NCBI GenBank assembly: GCA_031359995.1
Contig: JANMAT010000073.1
Coordinates: forward strand, 1 to 54,540
Direction of reading: 5' to 3'
DNA length: 54,540 nucleotides
DNA from: JANMAT01 sp031359995
Lineage (GTDB): Bacteria; Actinomycetota; Acidimicrobiia; Acidimicrobiales; Ilumatobacteraceae
Shown: positions 32,436 through 42,358 of the stretch, piece by piece
How the letters are laid out: each line of letters begins with the position of its first letter
Numbering within the stretch: position 1 is the stretch's first letter
Translations under genes and position numbers: made by a program
The notes under the pieces: model-generated
What the model saw: the letters and a program-made list of their open reading frames with translations, nothing else
What the model was told of the DNA's origin: nothing
Databases searched by the model: none

Positions 32436-32950
32436 GCACCCGGCCCCGCGTGTCCTCGGCGGTGCCCGACCAGCCGGCGGCGTTCCGCACCGTCTTCGCC
32501 CACCAGGGCCCGTTGCTGGGCGCCTTCATGGAGCTCTACGGCACGTTCTGGAGCCATGGTCAGCTCGACCACGTCACCAAGGAGATGACGCGGCTGCGCA
32601 ACGCCCGCATCACCGACTGCGGCTATTGACGCAACGTGCGCTTCGCGGTCGCGAAGCAGGACGGGCTGAGCGAGGAGCGGGCCGCGCTCATCGACGACCA
32701 CGCCCGCGCCGATGCGCTCACGCCCGGTCAGCGCGCCGCGCTGGCCTACACCGACGTGATGCTGGCCGGCGGCACACCCGACGAGGCGCTCGTGGCCGAG
32801 CTGCGGCGCCACCACACCGACGGGCAGCTCGTGGAGATGACGCTCGGCATCTCGTTGTTCCACGGCTTCTCGAAGATGCTGATCGTGCTCGGGCTGGAGC
32901 CCGAGACGATGGACACCACCGTGGTGCCCACGCCCGACGTGCGCCGCTGA
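32432..32950 (+). CDS. Candidate selenoprotein: AhpD/carboxymuconolactone-decarboxylase family with CxxU
   Basis: An in-frame TGA at 32627-32629 interrupts an otherwise complete 172-codon gene. Before it the frame reads TRLRNARITDCGY and directly after it RNVRFAVAKQDGLSEERAAL. Family relatives have DCxxC here, so the TGA sits precisely at the second cysteine (residue 66, with C63 kept). The frame after the TGA keeps the strong GC3 coding bias for 107 codons and ends in typical AhpD-like helices. A hairpin with loop GGTC begins 10 nt after the TGA. AhpD-like selenoproteins with CxxU are known from metagenomes. The protein would act as a thiol/selenol peroxidase-type or disulfide-exchange enzyme in the cytosol. 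The alternative is a recent nonsense mutation. No sel genes lie in this window. Confidence 0.72.
32635..32663 (+). promoter_or_regulatory. SECIS-like hairpin downstream of the in-frame TGA
   Basis: GCTTCGC (32640-32646) pairs perfectly with GCGAAGC (32651-32657) around the loop GGTC (32647-32650). Below a small internal loop, CGT (32635-32637) can pair with ACG (32661-32663). The first loop guanine is 18 nt after the TGA, inside the roughly 16-37 nt window given for bacterial SECIS elements. From memory the loop is the same GGUC as in the E. coli fdhF element. SelB would bind here. Confidence 0.65.
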
Positions 32951-34072
32951 TCAGCCGCGCTGCGGCTCGGGTCCCACGTAGCGCGCCGACGGTCGGATCA
33001 GCTTGCCGTCGGCGGCCTGCTCCAGTGCGTGGGCGCACCAGCTCACCAGCCGGCTGGTGGCGAACGTGGGGGTGAGCATCGTGCGGGGCAGGCCGCACGC
33101 CTCCATCACGATGGCGCCGTACAGCTCGACGTTGGCGTACAGCGGCCGGTTCGGCTTCAGCTCGCCCAGCACGCGGACGATCTCGGACTCGACGGCGATG
33201 GCCCGCTCCACGACCGGACCGCCCAGGTCGACGGCCACCCGGCGCAGCAGCTCGCTGCGGGGGTCGACCGTGCGGTACACCGCGTGACCGAAGCCCATGA
33301 TGCGGCGCCCGGCCGCCGTCTCGGCCCGCACGTAGGCCTCGGCGCAGCTGGCATCGCCGATGGCGTCGAGCGCGTCGAGGGTGCGGCTGGGCGCACCGCC
33401 GTGCAGGGGGCCGCACAGGGCGCCGAGGGCACCGGTGACGACGGCGCCGAGGTCGGCGCCGGTGGAGGCGATGACCCGCCCGGTGAAGGTCGAGGCGTTG
33501 AAGCCGTGGTCGATCGTGAGGATCAGGTACTGCTCGAGCGCCCGGGCGTGGGTGGCGTCGGGCGCGGTGCCGGTGACCATGCGGATGTAGTCGGCGGCCA
33601 CGCCGGCCGACGGGTCGGGTGCGATGGGTTCGAGCCCGCCGGCCAGCCGGTGCAGGGCGGCGACCAGCGCGGGCGCGGCGGCGACCACCGCCCACGCCTG
33701 CTCCAGGCGGGTGGTGGCGTCCAGGTCGAGCAGCGGCGTCGGCGCCAGCGCCCCACCCAGCAGGGCGAGCCCGGTCCGCAGGTGGATCGCAGTGTCAACC
33801 CGGGTGGCGGCCACGGCGGCCAGCGCAGGCAGCAACGAGGTGGGCAGGGTGCGGCCGGCCCCGAGCCGGGCCCGCACGAGGTGGTCGTCGGGCGGCAGTG
33901 CGCCGTCGAGCACGAGTGCCGCCACCTGTTCGAACGAGCACCGCCCGGCCAGCACGGTGGCATCGTGCTCGCGATAGTGGAAGAAGCCCTCGTCGCCGCA
34001 CACGTCGCCGATGGTGGTGTCGGCTACGGCCACGCCCGTGAGGCCGCGAGGTACGTCGATCATGGTTCCCAT
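32951..34072 (-). CDS. Citrate synthase-family protein
   Basis: A 373-residue protein with the fold and length of bacterial citrate or 2-methylcitrate synthases, which condense acyl-CoA with oxaloacetate. The first catalytic histidine is H189 in TIDHGFNASTFTGR, the second H263 in GFGHAVYRTVDPR, and substrate loops include GPLHGGAPS. The third catalytic position is usually aspartate in NVDxxSG, but here the segment reads NVELYGAIVMEACGLP, with E316. That change could alter or weaken activity. The stop abuts the stop of the candidate selenoprotein gene (convergent, no gap). The start diverges 57 bp from an HTH-fused paralogue. The ATG three codons further in (MIDVP) is also possible. Confidence 0.85.
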   Translation of the reverse strand: MGTMIDVPRGLTGVAVADTTIGDVCGDEGFFHYREHDATVLAGRCSFEQVAALVLDGALPPDDHLVRARLGAGRTLPTSLLPALAAVAATRVDTAIHLRTGLALLGGALAPTPLLDLDATTRLEQAWAVVAAAPALVAALHRLAGGLEPIAPDPSAGVAADYIRMVTGTAPDATHARALEQYLILTIDHGFNASTFTGRVIASTGADLGAVVTGALGALCGPLHGGAPSRTLDALDAIGDASCAEAYVRAETAAGRRIMGFGHAVYRTVDPRSELLRRVAVDLGGPVVERAIAVESEIVRVLGELKPNRPLYANVELYGAIVMEACGLPRTMLTPTFATSRLVSWCAHALEQAADGKLIRPSARYVGPEPQRG

Positions 34073-34104
34073 GGATCCCAGCGTCTACCGGCGGCGCGGC
34101 CCAG

Positions 34105-34130
34105 TCAACGTTGATTATGATCAACGTTGA
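34105..34130. promoter_or_regulatory. Twin palindromic operators around the -10 box between two citrate-synthase genes
   Basis: The palindrome TCAACGTTGA occurs at 34105-34114 and again at 34121-34130, centres 16 nt apart. A TATGAT -10-like box (34116-34121) sits between them and ends 8 nt before the ATG at 34130, so the plus-strand gene is probably leaderless. A protein bound here would block that promoter and could also affect the divergent gene. The HTH domain of the plus-strand product is the obvious candidate. Confidence 0.6.
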
Positions 34131-35431
34131 TGGCCTCAACCTCGCCCAGCCCCTGGATCAGCAGCGCCGAGGCGGCGGCCCGGCTCGGAGTGAAGCCACA
34201 GACGCTCTACGCCTACGCCAGCCGCGGTCTGCTCCACCCCCGCAAGGCCGTCGACGGGCGCACCAGTCGCTACGACGTCGTCGAGGTGGAGCGCCTGGGC
34301 CGGGTGGGGCGCGCCGGCGGTGACCGGCAGCGGCGGGGCGCGGTCGACGTTCGCCTCACCACCGGGCTCACCGAGATCACCGACGTCGGCCCGCGGTACC
34401 GGGGCGTGGCCGCCGTCGAGCTCGCACGCGACGAGGTGCCGTTCGAAGCGGTGGCCGAGTGGCTGTGGACCGGTGGTGAGCGGCCCGTCGCCCGCCGGCT
34501 GCGGGCGGCCGAGCGGGCCTCGTGGGCACCCCGGCTCGCGCTGGTCAGCGGGGACGCCGCCCCCCAGCTCGACCTGCTCGTGGCCCGCGCGGTCGCCGCC
34601 GCGATGGCCGATCCCGACCGCGCCGATCGCCGCCCGCTCGCCGTCACCGCCACGGCGCGGCACCTGATGGGCGATCTCGTCGCCGCCCTGCCCGGCCCCG
34701 GGGCCGACCGGCCCGACATCGCCAGCGCCCTGTGGGCGCGATTGGCAGGGTCGCCCGGCTCGGTGCGCCAGCGCGCCGCGCTGAACGGAGCGCTCGTGCT
34801 GCTGGCCGATCACGACATCGCGGCGTCCACCCTGGCGGCACGGGTCGCCGCGTCGACGCGCGCCGACCCGTACCACGTGGTCGTGGCCGGGTTGGCCGCG
34901 GTGAGCGGGCCGTTGCACGGGGTGGCGTCCACCCTGGCGGTGCGGTTGCTCGCCGAGGTGGTGCAAGGGCGTGACGCCCGTGAGGTGGTCGATGAGCGGT
35001 TGCGACTCGGCGAGCGCCTGCCCGGCTTCGGCCACCGGGTCTACCCAGGCACCGATCCCCGCTTCACCGCCCTGCTCGACCTGGTGCGCACCTCGCGGCC
35101 CGACAAGAGCCATCTGGCCGCGGTCGACGCGGTCGTCGATGCCGCCGCCGAGCGCGTGGACGCGCGCCCGAACATCGACCTGGCCCTCGCCGCCCTGGTG
35201 CACGGGCACGGACTGCCGGTGACCTCGGGCGAGTGCATCTTCGCCATCGCCCGCACCGCCGGTTGGATCGCCCACGCCCTCGAGGAGTACGACGAGCGCC
35301 CGCTGCGCTTCCGGCCCCAGGCGGTGTACGTGCCGGCCGCGGCGACGGTCGGAGCGCCCGAGGAGCGCTCGAGCAGCAGCGCCCCGCCCGCTCGTAGCGG
35401 ACGGGGCGCCGGCGTTGCGATGGTTGGCTGA
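34130..35431 (+). CDS. Citrate synthase-family protein with N-terminal MerR-like HTH domain
   Basis: A 433-residue fusion. Residues about 8-60 form a MerR/excisionase-type helix-turn-helix (WISSAEAAARLGVKPQTLYAYASRGLL, in parts, then DGRTSRYDVVEVERL). Residues about 70-405 form a citrate-synthase domain. The catalytic triad looks complete: H228 in ADHDIAASTLAARV, H302 in GFGHRVYPGTDPR and D350 in ARPNIDLALAAL. A Ser/Pro/Arg-rich tail of about 30 residues follows. Such fusions are known in actinobacteria without a settled role. Twin palindromes overlap its own promoter, so it may repress itself according to substrate or product bound in the synthase domain. That regulatory model is inference. 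Confidence 0.85.
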   Translation: MASTSPSPWISSAEAAARLGVKPQTLYAYASRGLLHPRKAVDGRTSRYDVVEVERLGRVGRAGGDRQRRGAVDVRLTTGLTEITDVGPRYRGVAAVELARDEVPFEAVAEWLWTGGERPVARRLRAAERASWAPRLALVSGDAAPQLDLLVARAVAAAMADPDRADRRPLAVTATARHLMGDLVAALPGPGADRPDIASALWARLAGSPGSVRQRAALNGALVLLADHDIAASTLAARVAASTRADPYHVVVAGLAAVSGPLHGVASTLAVRLLAEVVQGRDAREVVDERLRLGERLPGFGHRVYPGTDPRFTALLDLVRTSRPDKSHLAAVDAVVDAAAERVDARPNIDLALAALVHGHGLPVTSGECIFAIARTAGWIAHALEEYDERPLRFRPQAVYVPAAATVGAPEERSSSSAPPARSGRGAGVAMVG

Positions 35432-35435
35432 TCGG

Positions 35436-35464
35436 CGTGGCCACGTCGCGCACAAGACGTCTTG
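35436..35464. terminator. Palindromes between convergent genes
   Basis: Two perfect palindromes, CGTGGCCACG (35436-35445) and CAAGACGTCTTG (35453-35464), fill most of the 68-bp gap between the convergent HTH-citrate-synthase and ugd genes. They are probably bidirectional terminator elements. Confidence 0.35.
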
Positions 35465-35499
35465 CCGAGGACTTGAGACGCCGACACGGCGCGACCCAC

Positions 35500-36857
35500 T
35501 CAGCAGGCGTCGGCCAGCAGGTCGACGATCTCGTCGACCCGGCTGAGGTCGATCGGGGTCGACATCAGGGGCCGCCCGACACCCACGTACTCCCAACCGA
35601 CGGCGATGGCATCGTCGGGGTCGAGGCAGTTGCGCCCGTCCACCAGCAGGGGGCGGCGGGGCAGCTCGGCCAGGCTCGCCGACAGCAGCTCCTTGTACTC
35701 GGGCCACTCGGTCACCACGATGACGGCGTCAGCCCCGGTGATGGCCTCGTCGATGGTGTCGACGATGGCCACCGCATCGGGCAGCAGGCGGCGGGCATTG
35801 GCCGCCGCCACGGGGTCGTGGGCCACGACCACGGCGCCGGTGCCGGTGAGGGCCGAGATGAGCAGGAGCGATGGCGCGTCGCGCATGTCGTCGGTGCCCG
35901 GCTTGAACGCCAGGCCGAGCACGGCGATGCGTCGGCCGTGGAGCGAACCGAGGCGCTGCTCGAGCACCCACACCGGGCGGCGCTTCTGCAACGCGTTCAC
36001 CTCGAGCACGCCCGAGAGCAGGTGGAAGTGGTAGCCGACGTTCGCCGCCGCCTGCTTGAGCGCGTTCACGTCCTTGCCGAAGCACGAGCCGCCGAAGCCG
36101 ACACCTGGCTTCAGGAAGGCACTGCCGATGCGGTGGTCGGCCCCCATGCCCTCGGCCACCAGCGTGGCGTCGGCACCGACGGCCTCGCACACGTTGGCGA
36201 TCTCGTTGATGAAGGAGATCTTGGTGGCGAGGAAGGCGTTGGCCGCGAGCTTGATCATCTCGGCCGACGCCACGTCGGTCACCAGGAGCTTGCCGCCGAG
36301 CGGGGCCCACAGATCGATGATGCGCTCGGCCGCTTCGGGGTCGGTGGCACCCACGACGATCCGGTCGGGGTTGCGCACGTCGGCCAGGGCACAGCCCTCG
36401 CGTAGGAACTCGGGGTTGGACGCGTAGGCGATGTCGATGAGGCCGCGGGCGTGCAGGCGCCGCTGCAGGCGGGCACCGGTGCCGACCGGCACGGTCGACT
36501 TCATCACGAGGGTGAGCGCGGCGCCGGCCGGGATCGAGTCGATCACCGATTCGACGCGCGACAGGTCGGCGTGACCCGACGGCGACGGCGGGGTGTCGAC
36601 GCAGACGAAGGCGAGGTCGACGCCCTCGAGCGCGTGCGCGATGTCGGCGGTGAAGTGCAGCCGGGGCGACTGCGCCCGCACGGCCTCCTCGAGGCCGGGC
36701 TCGAAGAACGGCACCTCGCACGCCCTCAGCCGCTCGATCTTGGCGGCATCGATGTCGATGCAGCGCACGTGGTGCCCGAGCTCGGCCAGCGCGGTGGCTG
36801 TCACGAGCCCGACGTAGCCGACGCCGATGACGCCGATCCGGGCAACGTTGGTGGTGC

Positions 36858-36861
<4 letters not shown>
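35500..36861 (-). CDS. ugd: UDP-glucose 6-dehydrogenase
   Basis: A 453-residue enzyme that oxidises UDP-glucose twice to UDP-glucuronate with NAD+. The NAD-binding IGVIGVGYVGLV is near residues 9-20. KSTVPVGTG is near 120 and the signature FAYASNPEFLREG-like AYASNPEFLREGCA near 148. The catalytic cysteine lies in GVGFGGSCFGKDVNALK near 255-272. The C-terminal UDP-binding domain has LGLAFKPGTDDMRDAPSL near 320. GGAGG lies 11 nt before the ATG. It overlaps the ABC exporter stop as ATGA and is the last gene of a three-gene operon. Its product feeds glucuronate into the surface glycan made by this locus. Confidence 0.95.
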
Positions 36862-38731
<1,870 letters not shown>

Positions 38732-38735
<4 letters not shown>

Positions 38736-39916
38736 GTGACGCGCTCCGGGGCATGGGCGAACAGACGCCGGGCGGCGCGGTCGGCGCCGTCGAGGTGGAT
38801 GCCGGCCGCAGCGAGCTGACCTTCGGCCAGGCGTCGTGGCCGCCGCAGGAGCCAGGCGACCTCGTCGGCCGGAGCGCCCTCGTCGACGATGTCGGCCAGG
38901 CCGAGCGCGGCGAGGCGGGCGGCCCGGATCGCCTGCTCGCGGCGGGGGCTGCGGCGGGGCACGAGCACGGGGCGGATGCCAGCGGCCAGTGACTCGAACG
39001 TGGAGTTGTAGCCGGCCATCTGCACGACCGACCCGGCGGCGGCGAACAGCTCGCCGCAGCTCGGCGTGTCGGAGCGCAGCTCGAGGCGGGCCCGCACAGC
39101 CGGGTCGAGGTCGAGCACGTCGGGCAGACGGTGGGCGTACGGCCCGGCCACGATCACGCCGCGGCGCTCGGGCAGCAGCGACAGGAGCTGCAGGCCGAGA
39201 GCGAAGACCTGCGAGCCGTCACCGCCACCGCCGGCGGTGACGGCCACGAGCTGCTCGTCGCGCTCCACCGCGGCCGCGGTCTCGGTGACCCAACCGCAGT
39301 AGTGGGGTGCGACCGGTAGGCCGTACTCCTGCTCGTGATCGCACAGCACCCGCTCGCCGTACACGAGCACGTCGTCGTAAACGTCGGTGACGCCGCGCCA
39401 GCCGTCGCCGGCCAGCTCGGCCCGCACCCGGGTCGGCTCGTCGAGCACGTCGCGCAGGCCGAGCACGATGTGGGCGCCCGTGGCCTTGGCCTCGGCAAGG
39501 CCGAGGCGAAGCTCGCCGGCGACACCGAAGGGATGGCGGTCGACGACGACGGCACAGGGACGGGTGGCGGCGACGACCGCGCTGAACAGCGCGGCGCGTT
39601 CGGTGATCGCTTCGTCGAACGAGAGCGACTCGTGACGGTAGGCGCCGTCGCCGTCCTTCAGCATGGGCGGCGCCTGCACCACGCCGATGCGGGGATGGTC
39701 GAGCCACGTCGGCTTCACGCGCACGCCCGTCACCAACGTGACGCGGGCGGTGGCGTCGAGATCCAGGATGGCGCGAGCGATCAGGCTGTTGCGGCGCACG
39801 TGACCGAGCCCGTACCCGTCGTGTGAGGAGAACACGAAGTGCGCGCCGGTGGGACCGGAAATACATCCGCTCCTAATGTCTTTCACCGTGGTCGTGCCGT
39901 TCGCCATGACACGCAT
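38732..39916 (-). CDS. Glycosyltransferase family 28-like protein (COG4671-type)
   Basis: A 394-residue GT-B-fold protein. The N-terminal glycine-rich FVFSSHDGYGLGHVRRNSLIARAIL near residues 27-51 is the pattern of the predicted glycosyltransferases related to MurG and COG4671. The C-terminal donor-binding part has VTAGGGGDGSQVFAL near 232, and QMAGYNSTFESLAAGIRPVLVPR near 300, with the Asn-Ser-Thr and Glu expected for nucleotide-sugar binding. It is first in the minus-strand operon with the exporter and ugd. The ATG at 39916 or 39907 may be used; neither has a strong ribosome-binding site. A relative lies at 49058-50254. The sugar is unknown. Confidence 0.78.
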
Positions 39917-39944
39917 CGTCGGATGAATGGAGGGATGAGCGGTA

Positions 39945-39996
39945 GTGAACGATGGTCGTACGACGCATGGACAGTTGTTGTGCGACCGTCGTTCAC
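39945..39996. promoter_or_regulatory. Long inverted repeat between the divergent glycan operons
   Basis: Seventeen-nt arms at 39945-39961 (GTGAACGATGGTCGTAC) and 39980-39996 (GTGCGACCGTCGTTCAC) pair with only two G-T type mismatches around an 18-nt spacer. It sits in the 150-bp control region between the two operons, where a dimeric regulator could act on both. Confidence 0.5.
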
Positions 39997-40066
39997 GAGA
40001 CGGTCTTGGACGTCAACCGCACGCGGATCTTCCGTGGCGCGAAGGTGACGAGGGAGAGTCGGAACG

Positions 40067-41035
40067 ATGCGTGCAGTGGTGACGGGAGCGGCGGGATTCA
40101 TCGGCTCCCACCTATCGGAGCGCCTGATCAGCGACGGTTGGGACGTGGTGGGCATCGATTGCTTCACGCCCTACTACGACCGACGCGACAAGGAGGCGAA
40201 CCTCGCCGGTCTGCGCGACGAGCGTCGGTTCGAACTCGTCGAGGCCGACCTGGCCGAATGCGACATGAGTCGGTTGTTCGCCCCGCGGCCGATGATCTTT
40301 CACCTTGCTGCACAGCCGGGCGTGCGCGGCAGCTTCGGCGACGGATTTGTGGACTATGTGAGGCACAACCTGCGGGCCACGCAGCGGCTGCTCGACGCGG
40401 CACTGCACGCCGGTGTGCCCCGGGTCGTGTGGGCGTCGTCGTCGAGCGTGTACGGCGACGCCGAGACCTACCCCTGCATCGAAGGCGTGACACCGCTGTC
40501 GCCCCGGTCGCCCTACGGCGTCACCAAGCGCGCCGGTGAGGACCTCGCCCGCATCTACACCCAACTCGGGTTGTCGACGGTGGGCCTGCGCTACTTCACG
40601 GTGTACGGCCCGCGGCAGCGCCCCGACATGGCGATGCGCCGCCTGTGCGAAGCGGCGCTGGGTGGCGGCTCGTTCCCGTTGCACGGTGACGGCCTGCAGT
40701 CGCGGGACTTCACCTACGTGGACGATGCCGTGCACGCCACGATGCGGGCCGGCGTCGTCGCCGACGCGCCGCTCATCGTCAACGTGGGCGGTGGTCAGGA
40801 GGCCACCATGCAGGAGGTCATCGACCTCATCAGCTCGCTGTCCGGGCGGCCGATCGCCATCGACCACAACGACGATCAGAAGGGCGACGTGCGCCGCACC
40901 GCGGCCGACACGACCCTCGCCCGGGACGCGCTCGGTTGGCGCCCGCGCACGACGCTCGCCGCCGGGTTGCGCCACGAGATCGATTGGGTTGCGAGCCGCA
41001 TCGGCTCCATGACACAAGTGGGAGCGTCGTCATGA
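40067..41035 (+). CDS. NAD-dependent nucleotide-sugar epimerase (UDP-glucuronate 4-epimerase-like)
   Basis: A 322-residue extended short-chain dehydrogenase. The NAD-binding TGAAGFIGSH is near residues 6-15 and HLAAQPGVRGSF near 77-88. The catalytic Ser/Tyr/Lys set appears in ASSSSVYGDAE near 124 and SPYGVTKRAGED near 144-155. DCFTPYYD near 31 and AAQPGVR are typical of UDP-glucuronate 4-epimerases. Together with ugd this would give UDP-galacturonate, but other hexose epimerisations are possible. AGGGAGAG lies 8 nt before the ATG. Its stop overlaps the next dehydrogenase start as ATGA. It leads the plus-strand glycan operon. Confidence 0.88.
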   Translation: MRAVVTGAAGFIGSHLSERLISDGWDVVGIDCFTPYYDRRDKEANLAGLRDERRFELVEADLAECDMSRLFAPRPMIFHLAAQPGVRGSFGDGFVDYVRHNLRATQRLLDAALHAGVPRVVWASSSSVYGDAETYPCIEGVTPLSPRSPYGVTKRAGEDLARIYTQLGLSTVGLRYFTVYGPRQRPDMAMRRLCEAALGGGSFPLHGDGLQSRDFTYVDDAVHATMRAGVVADAPLIVNVGGGQEATMQEVIDLISSLSGRPIAIDHNDDQKGDVRRTAADTTLARDALGWRPRTTLAAGLRHEIDWVASRIGSMTQVGASS

Positions 41036-42336
41036 CGGTCATCGATCAGCTCACGACCCCGGCGGGTCGTCCTCGTCCGCTCGCCAAGGTCGTGGTGGTG
41101 GGCCAGGGCTACGTGGGCCTGCCCCTCGCCATGCGCGCGGTGGAGGCCGGCTACGACGTGGTCGGCTACGACCTCGACGTGAACCGGGTGAAGGGCCTGG
41201 CCCACGGCGCGTCGTTCACCCCGGACATCAGCGACGGCCAGGTGGCCGACGCGCTGGCATCGGGTCGCTACATCGCCACGGACGACGAGATGCACGTCGA
41301 CGGGTTCGCCGTGGCCGTCATCACGGTGCCGACACCGCTGCGCGAAGGTGTGCCGGACCTGTCCTACATCGAGAGCGCGGCCCGCACACTCGGCGCCAAG
41401 CTCACGCCGGGCGCCGTGGTCGTGCTGGAGTCCACCACCTACCCGGGCACCACCGAGGAGCTCCTGATCCCCATCCTCGAGACGGAGTCCGGCCTGCGCG
41501 CCGGTGCCGACTTCGCCGTCGGCTTCAGCCCCGAGCGCATCGACCCGGGCAGCGCGGCATGGGGCTTCGTGAACACGCCCAAGATCGTGTCCGGGGTCGA
41601 CGACGTCTCGCTCGAGCGCGTCGCCGAGTTCTACGGCTCGCTCGTCGACCAGGTGGTTCCGGTGGCGTCCACCCGCGTGGCCGAGATGGCCAAGCTGCTC
41701 GAGAACACGTTCCGCCACGTGAACATCGCCCTCGTGAACGAGTTGGCCGTGTACGCCGCCGAGCTCGGCATCGACATCTGGGGCGCCATCGACGCCGCTT
41801 CCACGAAGCCGTTCGGCTACATGCGCTTCACGCCCGGACCCGGCGTCGGTGGGCACTGCCTGCCCATCGACCCCACCTACCTGGCGTGGGCGGTGCGCCG
41901 CGGTGTCGGTCGCCCGTTCCGCTTCGTGGAGCTGGCCAACGACGTGAACGAGCACATGCCCGACTACGTCGTCAGCCGCATCGCCAACGCCCTCAACGAG
42001 GAGGGCATCGCGCTGTCGCGCAGCCGGGTCCTGCTGCTCGGCCTGGCCTACAAGCGAGACACGAGCGACGCCCGCGAATCACCGGCGGCCGACGTGGCCC
42101 GGCTGCTCGTGAACGCCATGGCCGATGTGCGGGTGGCCGACCCCCACGTGGGCGCCCACCCCGGCGACGTGTCGGTCACGCGGGTCGACCTCGACGCCGC
42201 CGAGGTGGCCGCCGCCGACCTGGTCGTGCTGCTCACCGACCACACGAGCTTCGACTACGAGATGATCGAGCGCCACGCCCGCCGTGTCTTCGACACCCGC
42301 CACCGGCTGCAGGGCGCCCATGTCGAGCACCTCTGA
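41032..42336 (+). CDS. Nucleotide-sugar dehydrogenase (WecC-like, UDP-ManNAc/GalNAc dehydrogenase type)
   Basis: A 434-residue NAD-dependent dehydrogenase that makes a uronic-acid sugar nucleotide. VVVVGQGYVGLPLAM is near residues 18-32, TVPTPLREGVPDLSYI near 98 and ESTTYPGTTEE near 127. The catalytic cysteine lies in GPGVGGHCLPIDPTYLAW near 268-285. LLGLAYKRDTSDARESPA is near 333. GGHCxPxDP with YKxDxxDxRESP marks the WecC/TviB-like branch as distinct from Ugd, so UDP-N-acetylhexosamine is the likely substrate. GGGAG lies 8 nt before the ATG. It is cotranscribed with the epimerase. Confidence 0.9.
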   Translation: MTVIDQLTTPAGRPRPLAKVVVVGQGYVGLPLAMRAVEAGYDVVGYDLDVNRVKGLAHGASFTPDISDGQVADALASGRYIATDDEMHVDGFAVAVITVPTPLREGVPDLSYIESAARTLGAKLTPGAVVVLESTTYPGTTEELLIPILETESGLRAGADFAVGFSPERIDPGSAAWGFVNTPKIVSGVDDVSLERVAEFYGSLVDQVVPVASTRVAEMAKLLENTFRHVNIALVNELAVYAAELGIDIWGAIDAASTKPFGYMRFTPGPGVGGHCLPIDPTYLAWAVRRGVGRPFRFVELANDVNEHMPDYVVSRIANALNEEGIALSRSRVLLLGLAYKRDTSDARESPAADVARLLVNAMADVRVADPHVGAHPGDVSVTRVDLDAAEVAAADLVVLLTDHTSFDYEMIERHARRVFDTRHRLQGAHVEHL

Positions 42337-42358
42337 GCCCACGGTCGACGGCCTGCGC

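Noticed and set aside
32432..32629. Reading the second AhpD-like gene as two separate genes or a simple pseudogene
   Set aside because: The frame after the TGA is the direct continuation of the same domain, with no other lesion, the TGA hits exactly the catalytic Cys codon, and a SECIS-like hairpin follows. A fresh nonsense mutation remains possible and is stated as the alternative.
35347..35412. Inverted repeats near the 3' end of the HTH-citrate-synthase gene as a separate regulatory element
   Set aside because: They lie in GC-rich coding sequence for the low-complexity tail, where such matches are expected by chance.
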